From assembly GCF_003946115.1 (NCBI RefSeq), contig NZ_RHOH01000001.1, positions 124,001 through 188,000 on the forward strand: 64,000 nt of DNA, written 5' to 3'. The position numbers and the translations under genes are program-made. Origin of the DNA: Lacticaseibacillus daqingensis. GTDB lineage: Bacteria; Bacillota; Bacilli; Lactobacillales; Lactobacillaceae. The notes beneath the pieces are model-generated. The model was not told the origin of the DNA. It did no database searches and worked only from the letters and a program-made list of their open reading frames with translations. Positions 50,174-58,529 of this stretch are shown here, one piece after another (positions within the stretch are counted from its first letter, which is position 1; each line of letters starts with the position of its first letter).

Positions 50174-50647
50174 CTAAGCGTCAGCATCCGGGGTGAGCGA
50201 AAACAGCGCCTGGTCGTACTCCACCAGACTTTCGTCCTGAACCAGCACGGCGCTGATCGTGCCCGCGGTTTCCGCCTTGATCTCGTTCATCATCTTCATG
50301 GATTCGATGATGCAGACCACGTCGCCAGCCGCAACCGGCTGGCCGACCTGGACGAACGGTTTGGCCCCGGGCTTGGGCGCCAGGTAGACGATGCCCACCA
50401 GTGGCGCTTTGAGCGTGGGGCCGGCTGGTTCGGCCGGCGCCGTGGGCGGTACCGCGGGGGCCGGGACTGTGCCGGAGGCTGGGGGCGTGCCAGGGGCCGC
50501 AGGGGCGGGCGCTGGCGTAGCCGCAGTGGGCGCCGGCAGGCCACCCTTGCGCAGCACGAGTTGGTCCGGGCCTTGCGTGAGTTGCAGTTCGCTCAGGTCG
50601 CTGGCGGCCAGCTTAGCCATCAGGCGCTCGATCAATCCCTCATCCAA
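50174..50647 (-). CDS. accB: Biotin carboxyl carrier protein of acetyl-CoA carboxylase
   Basis: This protein of about 157 residues has an N-terminal helical region (DEGLIERLMAKLAASDLSEL), a long Ala/Pro/Thr linker and the C-terminal biotinyl domain. The biotin lysine lies in IESMKMMNEIKAETAG. I chose TTG 50647 because GAGGAGG lies 8 nt upstream and no better codon is in frame. It overlaps the fabF stop by 8 nt. Confidence 0.93.
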   Translation of the reverse strand: MDEGLIERLMAKLAASDLSELQLTQGPDQLVLRKGGLPAPTAATPAPAPAAPGTPPASGTVPAPAVPPTAPAEPAGPTLKAPLVGIVYLAPKPGAKPFVQVGQPVAAGDVVCIIESMKMMNEIKAETAGTISAVLVQDESLVEYDQALFSLTPDADA

Positions 50648-51872
50648 GGGCGTCGCCTCCTCGCAGCGCCAGCACGGCGTTATGCCCGCCAAAGCCAAAC
50701 GAGTTGCTCAAGGCGGCGGTGGTCGTCGTGGCCACATGCGTGGCATCGACGAGGTCGATCGTGCAGGTCGGATCCTGCGTATCCTGCGTCCAGTTTTGCG
50801 GTAAGCGGTGGGCGTTCAGGGCCCCAAGTGTGAGGATGGCCTCAACGCTGCCGGCCGCGCCCAGCAGGTGCCCGACCAGCGCCTTGGTGGAGCTGACGCG
50901 CACGCCATGCGGGCCGAAAACCTGGTCGATCGCGCGGCTTTCCATCGCGTCGTTAGCGGCTGTGGCCGTGCCGTGCGCGTTGACGTAGCCGATCGCCGCC
51001 GGGGTCAACCCGGCATCTGCGATCGCGAGCTGCATGGCGCGCGCCGCTTCGGCCCCGCTGGGGTCTGGCGCGGTCATGTGATACGCGTCACTGGTGCTGC
51101 CGTAGCCGGCGATTTCCCCTAAAATAGTGGCGCCACGGCGCACCGCGTGGTCGTAGTCTTCTAGCACCAGCGTCCCAGCGCCTTCGCCCATCACAAACCC
51201 ACTGCGGTGGCTGCCGAAGGGGAGGCTGGCCTGCGCCGGGTCACTGGCAGGGCTCAGCGCGGTCAGCGCGGCGAACCCGGCGATGCCGATTTCGTTCACT
51301 GAGGCCTCCGCGCCGCCGGTGATGACGACATCGGCCAGCCCGGCGCGAATGTGCTGCATGGCCTGGCCGATGGCACTGGTACCCGAAGCACAGGCGGTGA
51401 CCACGGCGTAGCTGGCCCCGTGCGCGCCGAACTGCTGGGCGATGAGGCCCGGCGCCATGTTGATGATGGCCATCGGCACGAACATCGGGGAGACCCGCTT
51501 GGGGCCCTTGTCGTGCATTTTGATCACCTGCTCCTGCGTGGTGGTCAGCCCACCGATGCCGGAGCCGTAGATCACCGCGAGGCGCTCTGGCGCAACATGT
51601 CCCACCACATCGGCTTGGGCCATGGCCTCGATCGCAGACGTCAGGGCCAACTGCGTGTAGCGGTCCATTCGCTTGGTTTGCTTGCGATCCAGCCGCATGG
51701 TCGGGTCAAAGTCTTTCACCTCGCCAGCGACATGGATGCCGGTGGCGCTGGCATCGAACAACGTGATCGGGGCGATGCCCAGCGTGCCCGCCTGCATCGC
51801 GGCCAAGGTGCTGGCCACATCGTGCTCGATGGCGTTAATGGTACCCATTCCAGTCACAACTACTCGTTTCAT
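50640..51872 (-). CDS. fabF: 3-oxoacyl-ACP synthase II
   Basis: This 410-residue condensing enzyme has the active-site Cys in VVTACASGTSAIGQAM near residue 163 and the two His in YVNAHGTATAANDA and ALVGHLLGAAGSVEAI. The Gly-rich end SFGFGGHNAVL is complete. It elongates acyl-ACP with malonyl-ACP. It lies between fabG and accB and has a good AGGAGG-type ribosome site. Confidence 0.96.
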   Translation of the reverse strand: MKRVVVTGMGTINAIEHDVASTLAAMQAGTLGIAPITLFDASATGIHVAGEVKDFDPTMRLDRKQTKRMDRYTQLALTSAIEAMAQADVVGHVAPERLAVIYGSGIGGLTTTQEQVIKMHDKGPKRVSPMFVPMAIINMAPGLIAQQFGAHGASYAVVTACASGTSAIGQAMQHIRAGLADVVITGGAEASVNEIGIAGFAALTALSPASDPAQASLPFGSHRSGFVMGEGAGTLVLEDYDHAVRRGATILGEIAGYGSTSDAYHMTAPDPSGAEAARAMQLAIADAGLTPAAIGYVNAHGTATAANDAMESRAIDQVFGPHGVRVSSTKALVGHLLGAAGSVEAILTLGALNAHRLPQNWTQDTQDPTCTIDLVDATHVATTTTAALSNSFGFGGHNAVLALRGGDALG

Positions 51873-51881
51873 AGGAACCTC

Positions 51882-52613
51882 CTAGCTCGTTAAGCCGCCG
51901 TCAACCGTCAGCACTTGCCCGGTGACATAGGCATTTTCAATCAAAAAGCGCACCGCACTGGCGACTTCTTCAGGCTGACCAAATCGCTTCAGCGGAATGG
52001 CCTGCGTCAGATCGGCCTGCACGCTGGCGCTGAGGCCGGCAGTCATCTGCGTGGCGATCATGCCAGGCGCTACCGCGTTCACGCGCACGCCGCGCATCGC
52101 GCCTTCCTTGGCCAGGCTCTTGGTCAGCCCGATGACCCCGGCCTTGCTGGCGGCATAGTTGGCCTGGCCGATGTTGCCGGTCAACCCCACCACGCTGCTC
52201 AGGTTGACGATGACGCCTTGCTTGGCTTTCATCATCGCCTTGAACGCCGGCTGGGTGACGTTGAAGGTGCCGTTCAGGTTCACGGCGATGACGTCATTGA
52301 ACTGCGCGGGCGTCATGCGCATGGCCAGGCCATCTTTCGTGATCCCCGCGTTGTTGACCAAAATATCCAAGCGGCCAAAGTGCGCCAGGGTGGCCTGAAC
52401 CAAGGTGGCCGCAGCGTCGGCATCATCGATGCGCGCCGGCAGCGCCAGGACCTCGTGCCCCAGCGCCTGCAGCTCGGTGACCAACGCCGCCGGCACGGCC
52501 GTGGTGCCGTTCAGCACCACATGCGCGCCGGCCTGCGCCAGGTCGCGGGCGATGGCGGCGCCGATCCCGCGCGTACTGCCGGTGACCAGCGCCACTTTAT
52601 CTGTGAGTAACAT
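51882..52613 (-). CDS. fabG: 3-oxoacyl-ACP reductase
   Basis: This 243-residue SDR enzyme reduces 3-oxoacyl-ACP with NADPH. It has the cofactor loop TGSTRGIGAAIA, NNAG and the catalytic YAASKAG. The start at 52613 (MLLTDKVALV) follows GGAGG; the longer in-frame extension reads into the end of fabD and is not supported. It is followed by fabF in the operon. Confidence 0.95.
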   Translation of the reverse strand: MLLTDKVALVTGSTRGIGAAIARDLAQAGAHVVLNGTTAVPAALVTELQALGHEVLALPARIDDADAAATLVQATLAHFGRLDILVNNAGITKDGLAMRMTPAQFNDVIAVNLNGTFNVTQPAFKAMMKAKQGVIVNLSSVVGLTGNIGQANYAASKAGVIGLTKSLAKEGAMRGVRVNAVAPGMIATQMTAGLSASVQADLTQAIPLKRFGQPEEVASAVRFLIENAYVTGQVLTVDGGLTS

Positions 52614-52617
52614 GTTT

Positions 52618-53499
52618 TCAAACCTCCTTGACTGCGCCGGCGAGCTGGGTGGTGGCCGCCGGCACGCTTTGACGCACCAGCTTGGTGAGCACCGGCGTTT
52701 CGGCAACCTCAACGAAGCGGGTGACGCCAGGCGCCACCTGGGTCACGGCCCGGGCAAAATCCGTCGGGGTGGCCATCTGCGCGACCAGCGTGGCCGCCAC
52801 CGTGCTTGGGGCGAACGGCGCAAACGTGGTGGTGCTCAGCGTTTGCAGCCGGGCCGCCCGCACGGGGGTCAGCGCAAACGCGGCTTGCAGCGCCGGGGCG
52901 GCCGGGGCCATCAGCGGGGTGTGAAACGCCCCGGCCACGGGCAGGCGCATGGCCCGCTGACCGTGCGCCGCCAAAATGGCCTGCGCCTGGGCCAGCCCCG
53001 CCTCACGCCCGCCGAGGATCACCTGCTTGGGGCTGTTGCGGTTGGCCAGCCACACCTCGGGCACGGCCAGCACAGCGGCCAAGACCGCCGGGTCCGGGGC
53101 CCGCAGTGCCAGCATACCGCCGGGGTTTTGCGCGGCGGCGGCCCGCATCGCGGTCCCGCGAGCGGCCACCAGCTTCAGTCCCGCCGATAGAGTCAGCATC
53201 CCCGCGGCGATCAGCGCGCTGTACTCGCCGAGGCTCAGCCCCATCACCACATCCGCGGGTTGAGGTGTGGGGGTGGTCATCCGGAACAAGGCGACTTGGT
53301 AGGCCACCAGCGCCGGCTGAAGCCAATCGGGGTGGTCGACCAGCGGCGCCGCGCCAAAGAGGTAATCAGGCAGGGAGAAGGGTAGCACGGCATCCGCGGC
53401 GGCGATAGTTTCTTTGAATATCAAACTATTAGTGTTAAAAGCGCGCCCCATGCCCGCGCGCTCACTGCCTTGGCCGGGAAATAAATAGGCGGTGGCCAT
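52618..53499 (-). CDS. fabD: Malonyl-CoA:ACP transacylase
   Basis: This 293-residue transacylase has the nucleophile motif GLSLGEYSALIAAG (Ser near residue 90), the catalytic His in VAGAFHTPLM, and the N-terminal YLFPGQGSERAGMG. It loads malonyl groups onto ACP. The start codon overlaps the fabK stop (ATGA). Near its 5' end, bases 53413-53425 form a FabT-type box identical to the one before fabT. Confidence 0.94.
   Translation of the reverse strand: MATAYLFPGQGSERAGMGRAFNTNSLIFKETIAAADAVLPFSLPDYLFGAAPLVDHPDWLQPALVAYQVALFRMTTPTPQPADVVMGLSLGEYSALIAAGMLTLSAGLKLVAARGTAMRAAAAQNPGGMLALRAPDPAVLAAVLAVPEVWLANRNSPKQVILGGREAGLAQAQAILAAHGQRAMRLPVAGAFHTPLMAPAAPALQAAFALTPVRAARLQTLSTTTFAPFAPSTVAATLVAQMATPTDFARAVTQVAPGVTRFVEVAETPVLTKLVRQSVPAATTQLAGAVKEV
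53413..53425. promoter_or_regulatory. FabT-type box inside the fabD coding region
   Basis: TTTGA-ATA-TCAAA is a perfect 5-3-5 palindrome. Read on the minus strand it is identical to the box at 56208-56220. It covers codons near residue 27 of FabD. It may allow acyl-ACP-dependent control inside the operon, but coincidence is possible. Confidence 0.45.
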
Positions 53500-54476
53500 C
53501 AACTCACCACCTTGGTCGGGTGGAGGTTGGCGGCCAGCGGACTGCCTGCCAAGAGCTTGGCGGCACCGGCTGCGACCTCGGCCAAAATTTCTGCGGCGGG
53601 CTGCTCCTTGGTGACCATGCCGGCGACTTCGCCGGCCATGAACGACCCGCGTTCGCGGTCGCCGTCTTGCACCCCGCGCCGCAGACTCCCGTTACCCAGC
53701 TCCTCGATGGCGGTGAAGTCGTCCGTGCCAGATAGGGCGATCTGCTTTTCCAGGGTGACAAAATTGCGGCTCATCGGCGTTTTCAGCACGCGCGCGGCGT
53801 GCCCGACGTACTGACCGGTCACCAGCGTGCCGACATCCTTGGCCGCGAGCACCGCGGCCTTGTAGTTCGGGTGGATGTGCGTCTCAGTGGCCACCAAAAA
53901 GCGCGTGCCCATCTGAACGCCCACGGCGCCAAGCGCCAGGGCCGCGGCCATGCCGCGCCCATCGGCGATCCCGCCGGCCGCGATCACCGGCACGTCCACC
54001 GCATCCACCACCTGCGGCACCAAGGCCATGGTCGTCAGGCTGCCGATGTGGCCGCCGCTTTCCATGCCTTCTGCCACCACGCCATCGACGCCGGCGCGCA
54101 CCATGCGCTTGGCGAGGCCAACCGAAGGCACGACCGGTAACACCTTGGTGCCGGCGGCCTGCAGCTGAGGCAAATACTTGGCCGGGTCGCCGGCACCGGT
54201 CGTCACGACCGCCACGTGTTCTTCAGCGACCATCGCGACGATTTCATCCACGTACGGCGACAGCAACATAATGTTGACCCCGAACGGCCGCGTAGTGCGG
54301 GCTTTGACCGCGCGAATCTGCGCGCGCACGTAATCTGCTGGGGCATGGCCGGCGCCGATGATGCCCAGCCCGCCGGCTTCGGACACCGCCAGGGCCAAAT
54401 GGGCATCCGCCACCCAGGCCATTCCGCCTTGGAAAATCGGGTAGCGGGTGCCCAGTGCTTCGAATAATGGGCTCAT
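53499..54476 (-). CDS. fabK: Enoyl-ACP reductase II (FMN-dependent)
   Basis: This 325-residue FMN-binding TIM barrel has the family features YPIFQGGMAWVADAHLALAV, VPVIAAGGIADGRGMAAALALGAVGVQMGT and a C-terminal membrane-associated tail. It reduces enoyl-ACP in the last step of elongation, in place of FabI. No fabI is seen in the window. It lies between acpP and fabD. Confidence 0.95.
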   Translation of the reverse strand: MSPLFEALGTRYPIFQGGMAWVADAHLALAVSEAGGLGIIGAGHAPADYVRAQIRAVKARTTRPFGVNIMLLSPYVDEIVAMVAEEHVAVVTTGAGDPAKYLPQLQAAGTKVLPVVPSVGLAKRMVRAGVDGVVAEGMESGGHIGSLTTMALVPQVVDAVDVPVIAAGGIADGRGMAAALALGAVGVQMGTRFLVATETHIHPNYKAAVLAAKDVGTLVTGQYVGHAARVLKTPMSRNFVTLEKQIALSGTDDFTAIEELGNGSLRRGVQDGDRERGSFMAGEVAGMVTKEQPAAEILAEVAAGAAKLLAGSPLAANLHPTKVVS

Positions 54477-54491
54477 TGCGCCACTTCCTTC

Positions 54492-54725
54492 CTACGCGGT
54501 TTTGCCGATGTAATCGACGAGGTCCGCCACCGTGTTGATCGGGTCATCGGCTTCAATGGTCACGTCAAACTCGTCTTCGATTTCGTTGATGATCTCAAAC
54601 ACGTCGAGGCTGTCTGCGGCCAGGTCGTTCTTCAGGTCCGTGGTCAGTTGCACGGCTGCTGGTTCCTTGTCCAGCTGGTCTGCGATGATGGCTTGTACTT
54701 TGGTGAAAATAGCGTCGTTTGTCAT
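54492..54725 (-). CDS. acpP: Acyl carrier protein
   Basis: This 77-residue acidic four-helix protein has the phosphopantetheine-attachment Ser in AADSLDVFEIINEIEDEFDV (Ser near residue 38). It carries the growing acyl chain. It lies between fabH and fabK. Acyl-ACP is also the usual corepressor of FabT-type regulators. Confidence 0.97.
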   Translation of the reverse strand: MTNDAIFTKVQAIIADQLDKEPAAVQLTTDLKNDLAADSLDVFEIINEIEDEFDVTIEADDPINTVADLVDYIGKTA

Positions 54726-54768
54726 AAAGAATTGCTCCTTTTGAATGGTTGGGTGAAAAAAGCGTCAG

Positions 54769-55722
54769 TTAGGGTTGCGTCAGCAGCATCGTGCCGACGT
54801 TCAGGCCGCCCCCGAAGCCGCCCAGCACCAGGTGGTGCCACGTGGGCAGCGCGCCGGTTTGGGCGAGCTCGTGCAGCAGGATCGGGATGCTGGCGGCGCT
54901 GGTGTTCGCCACGGTGGCGATATTGCTCGGGAACCGCTCGGCCGGTACCGCCAGCCGCTTGGCCAGGCTCGAGAGGATCCGGGCGTTGGCCTGATGCATC
55001 ACGAACTGGTCGATGGCTTGCGGGGCCAGCCCGGCACCATCGAGCAGCGCCTGCACCTCGCTAGCCACGGTTTGGGTGGCGAAGTGGAACACCGCCCGGC
55101 CGTCCATGGCAAACATTGGGGCCGGGGTGGGGCCGGTGGCGAACGGGCTGTGGTTGGCGGCGCCGCCAGCGGTCAGCCGCGCCCAATCTTCGCCAAAGCT
55201 CCGCAGGCGACTGACCGGCGCGGGGCCGGCGGCGGTCACCAGGACCCCACCGGCCCCATCGCCGAACAGCACCGCGGTGCGGCGGTCATGCCAGTCCACC
55301 AGTCGGGACAGCACCTCACTGCCGATGACGAGGCCCTGGGTGGCGCCGCGCGCCAGCAGGCCCGCGGCCGTGTCCAAGGCGTAGACGAACCCGGCACACG
55401 CCGCGCTCACATCGAACGCCGCGGCGTTCGTGGCGCCCAGCGCCCCTTGGACCTGGTTGGCGACTGACGGGGTCTGGTAATCCGGACTCATGGTCGCCAC
55501 GATGATAAAGTCCAAGGCCTGGGGGTCGCAGCCCGCCTGGGTCACCAGCCGCTGGGCCACCGCCAGCGCGAGGTCGGCGTTGGTTTCGCGGGTGACCACG
55601 TGGCGGGTGGCGATGCCGGTACGGGTGCGGATCCACTCGTCCGAGGTGTCAAAAAACGGGGTGAGTGCCGCATTGGGCACCGTTTTAGGCGGCAAAAATG
55701 CCGCAGTTTGGCTAATTCTCAC
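54769..55722 (-). CDS. fabH: 3-oxoacyl-ACP synthase III
   Basis: This 317-residue initiating condensing enzyme has the catalytic Cys in FDVSAACAGFVYALDTAAG, His in DQFVMHQANARILSSLA and Asn in IATVANTSAASIPI. It joins acetyl-CoA with malonyl-ACP to start chains. It lies between fabT and acpP in the operon. Confidence 0.96.
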   Translation of the reverse strand: MRISQTAAFLPPKTVPNAALTPFFDTSDEWIRTRTGIATRHVVTRETNADLALAVAQRLVTQAGCDPQALDFIIVATMSPDYQTPSVANQVQGALGATNAAAFDVSAACAGFVYALDTAAGLLARGATQGLVIGSEVLSRLVDWHDRRTAVLFGDGAGGVLVTAAGPAPVSRLRSFGEDWARLTAGGAANHSPFATGPTPAPMFAMDGRAVFHFATQTVASEVQALLDGAGLAPQAIDQFVMHQANARILSSLAKRLAVPAERFPSNIATVANTSAASIPILLHELAQTGALPTWHHLVLGGFGGGLNVGTMLLTQP

Positions 55723-55743
55723 GAGGACTCACTTTCTGTTGGG

Positions 55744-56190
55744 TCAGCGCTGGGTCGCCAGGAAGCTCAGGAGGTTGTCCAAGGCGCTTTCGATCAGCCC
55801 GACTTCATGGTCATTGAAGCCGGTCACGAATGACGCCACCATCTTCTGGTGGTAGGCGGCATGGGCGCGGTACATTAGCCGGCCCTTCCGCGTCAAGGCC
55901 AGGTTGACCACCCGGCCATCGCCTTGTTCATGGCGTCGCTCGACGTAGCCCTTGCGCACCAGGTTTTTCACCGCCACGGTCAGCGTGCCGGCCGTCACAT
56001 GCAAGCGCCGGGCCACCGTCGCGGACGACGGCTCAGCGTGCAGGCCGATCGCGTCGATCGTGTGCATCTCCTTGATGCTCAGGTCCTTGAAGCGACTCTT
56101 CTTGAGCTCCGCCTCTTCCAGCCACAGAATGTCCTTGTAGACGGCCTCCAATTTACCGTTGATGCGTTTCTCTGCTTCCTGCGATGTCAT
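55744..56190 (-). CDS. fabT: MarR-family fatty-acid regulator FabT
   Basis: This 148-residue MarR-type winged-helix protein has SIKEMHTIDAIGLHAEPSSATVARRLHVTAGTL (DNA-binding region) and the wing RRHEQGDGRVVNLALTRKG. Located second in the fatty-acid operon, it matches FabT of lactic acid bacteria, which represses fab genes when bound to acyl-ACP. FabT-type palindromes TTTGA-N3-TCAAA lie before it (56208), at the operon promoter (56764) and inside fabD, supporting autoregulation. Confidence 0.92.
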   Translation of the reverse strand: MTSQEAEKRINGKLEAVYKDILWLEEAELKKSRFKDLSIKEMHTIDAIGLHAEPSSATVARRLHVTAGTLTVAVKNLVRKGYVERRHEQGDGRVVNLALTRKGRLMYRAHAAYHQKMVASFVTGFNDHEVGLIESALDNLLSFLATQR

Positions 56191-56207
56191 ACTGATCCTC
56201 CGAATGA

Positions 56208-56220
56208 TTTGATATTCAAA
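56208..56220. promoter_or_regulatory. FabT box upstream of fabT
   Basis: TTTGA-TAT-TCAAA is a perfect 5-3-5 palindrome in the 47-nt gap between the fabZ-like gene and fabT, the position expected for FabT autoregulation. Confidence 0.75.
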
Positions 56221-56237
56221 GTATCAGGCCAAAACCG

Positions 56238-56678
56238 TCACGCGTCAACCCCCTGCACGATGAAGTGTAATTCCGCTTCGGCGACCAACTCACCGTTGAC
56301 CGTGGCGGTCGTGTGCACGGCGCCGGTGTTGCGGCGCACTTTGGTCAGGGTGACCTGCAGCTTCAGCACACTGCCGCACGGCACTGGCCGCGGGAAACGC
56401 GCATCTTGCACGCTGGCCAGGTACGCGGTGCGGTGGGCGAACTGCGGGGATTTGAGGATCAAGATCGACGCGGTTTGCGCCAGCGTTTCGATGATCAAGC
56501 TCGGCGGCATGATCAGCTCGGCCGGCAGGTACCCGACCAAGTGGTCCTCCGCAATGCTCACATACTTCTCCGCCTCGATGGCGACATCCGGCGTCAGGGC
56601 CGTCACTTGATCGATGTAAAAAAGCGGGAAGCGGTTCGGGATCGTTTCACGAATCGCCACCGTATCCATAACGGTCAT
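56238..56678 (-). CDS. FabZ-like hot-dog protein with altered catalytic motif
   Basis: This 146-residue protein is a FabZ/FabA-type hot-dog fold member, first gene of the fatty-acid operon. The family HR-P motif is replaced by Asn (ETIPNRFPLFYIDQV), and GHFP is changed to GYLPAE, while the Glu of PPSLIIETLAQTA is kept. Losing the catalytic His would normally abolish dehydratase activity. It may be a non-catalytic partner, a thioesterase-like or isomerase-like variant, or a sensor. A canonical FabZ is encoded at 49733. Its start follows AAGGAGG. The gene sits directly downstream of the FabT-controlled promoter. Confidence 0.8.
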   Translation of the reverse strand: MTVMDTVAIRETIPNRFPLFYIDQVTALTPDVAIEAEKYVSIAEDHLVGYLPAELIMPPSLIIETLAQTASILILKSPQFAHRTAYLASVQDARFPRPVPCGSVLKLQVTLTKVRRNTGAVHTTATVNGELVAEAELHFIVQGVDA

Positions 56679-56746
56679 GGGCTTTCCTCCTTTGCGTCAC
56701 CGACCAGCCATTGCCGGTCGGGCCAATCAACTGATTGGATGTTCAA

Positions 56747-56776
56747 AGGATACGTGCATCTGGTTTGATTGTCAAA
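56747..56776 (-). promoter_or_regulatory. Fatty-acid operon promoter overlapped by a FabT box
   Basis: On the minus strand a consensus -35 TTGACA (56770-56775) and a -10 TATCCT (56747-56752) are 17 bp apart. TTTGA-TTG-TCAAA (56764-56776, plus-strand reading) is a FabT palindrome across the -35 box, so bound FabT would block initiation. Beyond this, 56780-57084 holds only the hairpin listed next. Confidence 0.8.
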
Positions 56777-56989
56777 TTACAATTTCTGAAGGGCTTAAAA
56801 TACCGCGCTTTTTATGCCGGGGTGACAGCGCGCGATGACGTGCCAGCAAGGCTTTTGACGGTGGGGTTGGCGATCGATACGGCTCACCGTTACGAGATGG
56901 TGGAATGGCGCCGGTGGCCAATAAAATAACTGGCGATGCCTGCAAAGTCGGTGCCGATCGCGCACCCGCGCCCGAGCAGCGGCGACGCA

Positions 56990-57038
56990 AACGGCGAAAC
57001 CCAGCGCAGGCAGAGGCCTGGGGCTAAGTTTCGCCGGT
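56990..57038 (-). terminator. Terminator-like hairpin after the NmrA-like gene
   Basis: CGGCGAAAC pairs with GTTTCGCCG around a GC-rich imperfect inner stem, 47 nt after the minus-strand gene stop. No clear T-run follows. Confidence 0.45.
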
Positions 57039-57084
57039 TGCGTGAAGCAGCTGGTCAGTTAAGCGTGGGTGCGCGCCGGCACCC

Positions 57085-57951
57085 CTAGTGCGGCGCGTTG
57101 AAGAACGGCACCACGCTGGTCTGGACAAACTCGGCAAAGCTGTGGGGCGGGCGGTGCAGCAGGCGTGGCAGGGTATCCGTGGTCGTTTTGGCGTTGCCCA
57201 GCCGGGTGATGACGTAAAGCATCACCATCACGTTGACAAAGTCCTTGGGCAGTCCACGCTTGCGCATCGTCTGCCGGAAACGCCAGAGCCCCGGCTTGGA
57301 GTAGGTGATCGGGGTGCCGAGCCCCGCGGTCATGAGGGTGGCGACTTGCGCGTAGGACAGCGCCTCTGCGCCGGTCAGCGTCAGCGCCTGGCCCAAGTAC
57401 TGCGGCTCTTTTAGGACGACCTGCGCGGCCGCGGCGATGTCATCGCAGTCGATGAAGCTGGTTTTGGCGTTGCCTGCGGGAATGAACAGGTCGTGGCGTT
57501 CCCGCAGGTCGGTGCCGTGCGAGGTGATCAGGTTTTGCATAAAGAAGCTGGGGCGCAAAAAGGTGTGCGGTAACGCCAGGTCCAGGATCATCTGCTCGAT
57601 TTTTCGGTGCGGGACCATCGGATTTTTCTCGACCCCTTGCAGCGACACAAAGACCACCTGCTGAAGCGCGTGCGCCTGCACCGCCGTCAGAAACGGCAGC
57701 ATGTCGTGCACGGGGTCGGCTAGCTGGGGCGGGCGCACGAAGAACAGTTTGTCCACGCCGGCCAGAGCCGCGTCAAACGTGGTGGGGTCCAGGAAATTAA
57801 ATGGCACGGTGGCGACGCCGAGTGCCTGCATCGCTTCGGGAACGTGCGCGTGCACCCCGGCGACCACGTCAACCACGCGGTCTGCTTGCAGCCGCTGAAC
57901 CAGCGGCCAGCCGATGTTGCCGGTGCTGCCAAGAACGAGAACCTTAGTCAT
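57085..57951 (-). CDS. NmrA-like NAD(P)-binding protein (atypical SDR)
   Basis: This 288-residue Rossmann-fold protein has VLVLGSTGNIGWPLVQRL at the N-terminus. It lacks the YxxxK active site of ordinary SDRs, like NmrA-type sensors and azoreductase-type quinone reductases. It overlaps the MarR-type gene upstream by 8 nt, and the pair is probably co-transcribed. Its substrate is unknown; a stress or redox role is a guess from its regulator. Confidence 0.78.
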   Translation of the reverse strand: MTKVLVLGSTGNIGWPLVQRLQADRVVDVVAGVHAHVPEAMQALGVATVPFNFLDPTTFDAALAGVDKLFFVRPPQLADPVHDMLPFLTAVQAHALQQVVFVSLQGVEKNPMVPHRKIEQMILDLALPHTFLRPSFFMQNLITSHGTDLRERHDLFIPAGNAKTSFIDCDDIAAAAQVVLKEPQYLGQALTLTGAEALSYAQVATLMTAGLGTPITYSKPGLWRFRQTMRKRGLPKDFVNVMVMLYVITRLGNAKTTTDTLPRLLHRPPHSFAEFVQTSVVPFFNAPH

Positions 57952-58360
57952 TGCGGTGGCCTTCTTCCAGTTGGGTGAGGAGTGTTAGGAGCGTCTGCTG
58001 TTGCGCGGCAGTCAGCGGGGCGAGGTAGGCGGCGCTGGTTTGATCGGCCAGCTGAGCGCACTGCGCAAACGTGGCGGTGCCGGCTGCCGTCATTGTCAGC
58101 AGGCGTGCGCGCCGGTCACCGGCGACCGGCGTCTCAACGAGCAGGTCTTTGGCCACCAGCCGGCCCACGATGCCAGACACCGTGGGCCGGTCCATGTCTA
58201 ACGCGGTGGCCAGCTCAGCCGCCGTGGCCGCGCCGGCGCGCGATAACGCAGCCAGTAGTGCCCACTGGCTGACGGTGATGTGACTGACGCCCAGCGCGCG
58301 CTGCTGGGCGGCTTTGAGGCGCTTGGCTTGGTTGAGTAGTAAGTAACCGAGGTCGGGCAT
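57944..58360 (-). CDS. MarR-family transcriptional regulator
   Basis: This 138-residue winged-helix protein has the MarR features ITVSQWALLAALSRAGAATAAELATAL and the wing TPVAGDRRARLLTMTAAG. ATG 58360 (MPDLGYLLLNQ) follows AAAGGAG. It overlaps the NmrA-like gene and has a perfect 8-4-8 inverted repeat upstream, so it probably represses itself and that gene. Confidence 0.85.
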   Translation of the reverse strand: MPDLGYLLLNQAKRLKAAQQRALGVSHITVSQWALLAALSRAGAATAAELATALDMDRPTVSGIVGRLVAKDLLVETPVAGDRRARLLTMTAAGTATFAQCAQLADQTSAAYLAPLTAAQQQTLLTLLTQLEEGHRND

Positions 58361-58379
58361 GGCAAACTCCTTTGCATAG

Positions 58380-58399
58380 ATAGTTAGTACGCTAACTAT
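58380..58399. promoter_or_regulatory. MarR operator
   Basis: ATAGTTAG (58380-58387) and CTAACTAT (58392-58399) form a perfect inverted repeat with a 4-nt spacer, 20 nt upstream of the MarR start: typical spacing and sequence for MarR-type operators. Confidence 0.75.
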
Positions 58400-58529
58400 A
58401 ACGTTTGAGTAAGATTTGTCAACCACGCGGAAAACGGCTTCTGGTCCGCTTTCAGCTCGCTATGTCACCCGAAAGTTGCCAAAAAGCGCCCATGGCCGGA
58501 TAATAGCGCCCCTAAGGAGGTGTTTGATT

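Noticed and set aside
56735-56990. Short frames on both strands in the region upstream of the fatty-acid operon
   Set aside because: They cover the promoter and FabT box and have no motif or ribosome site.
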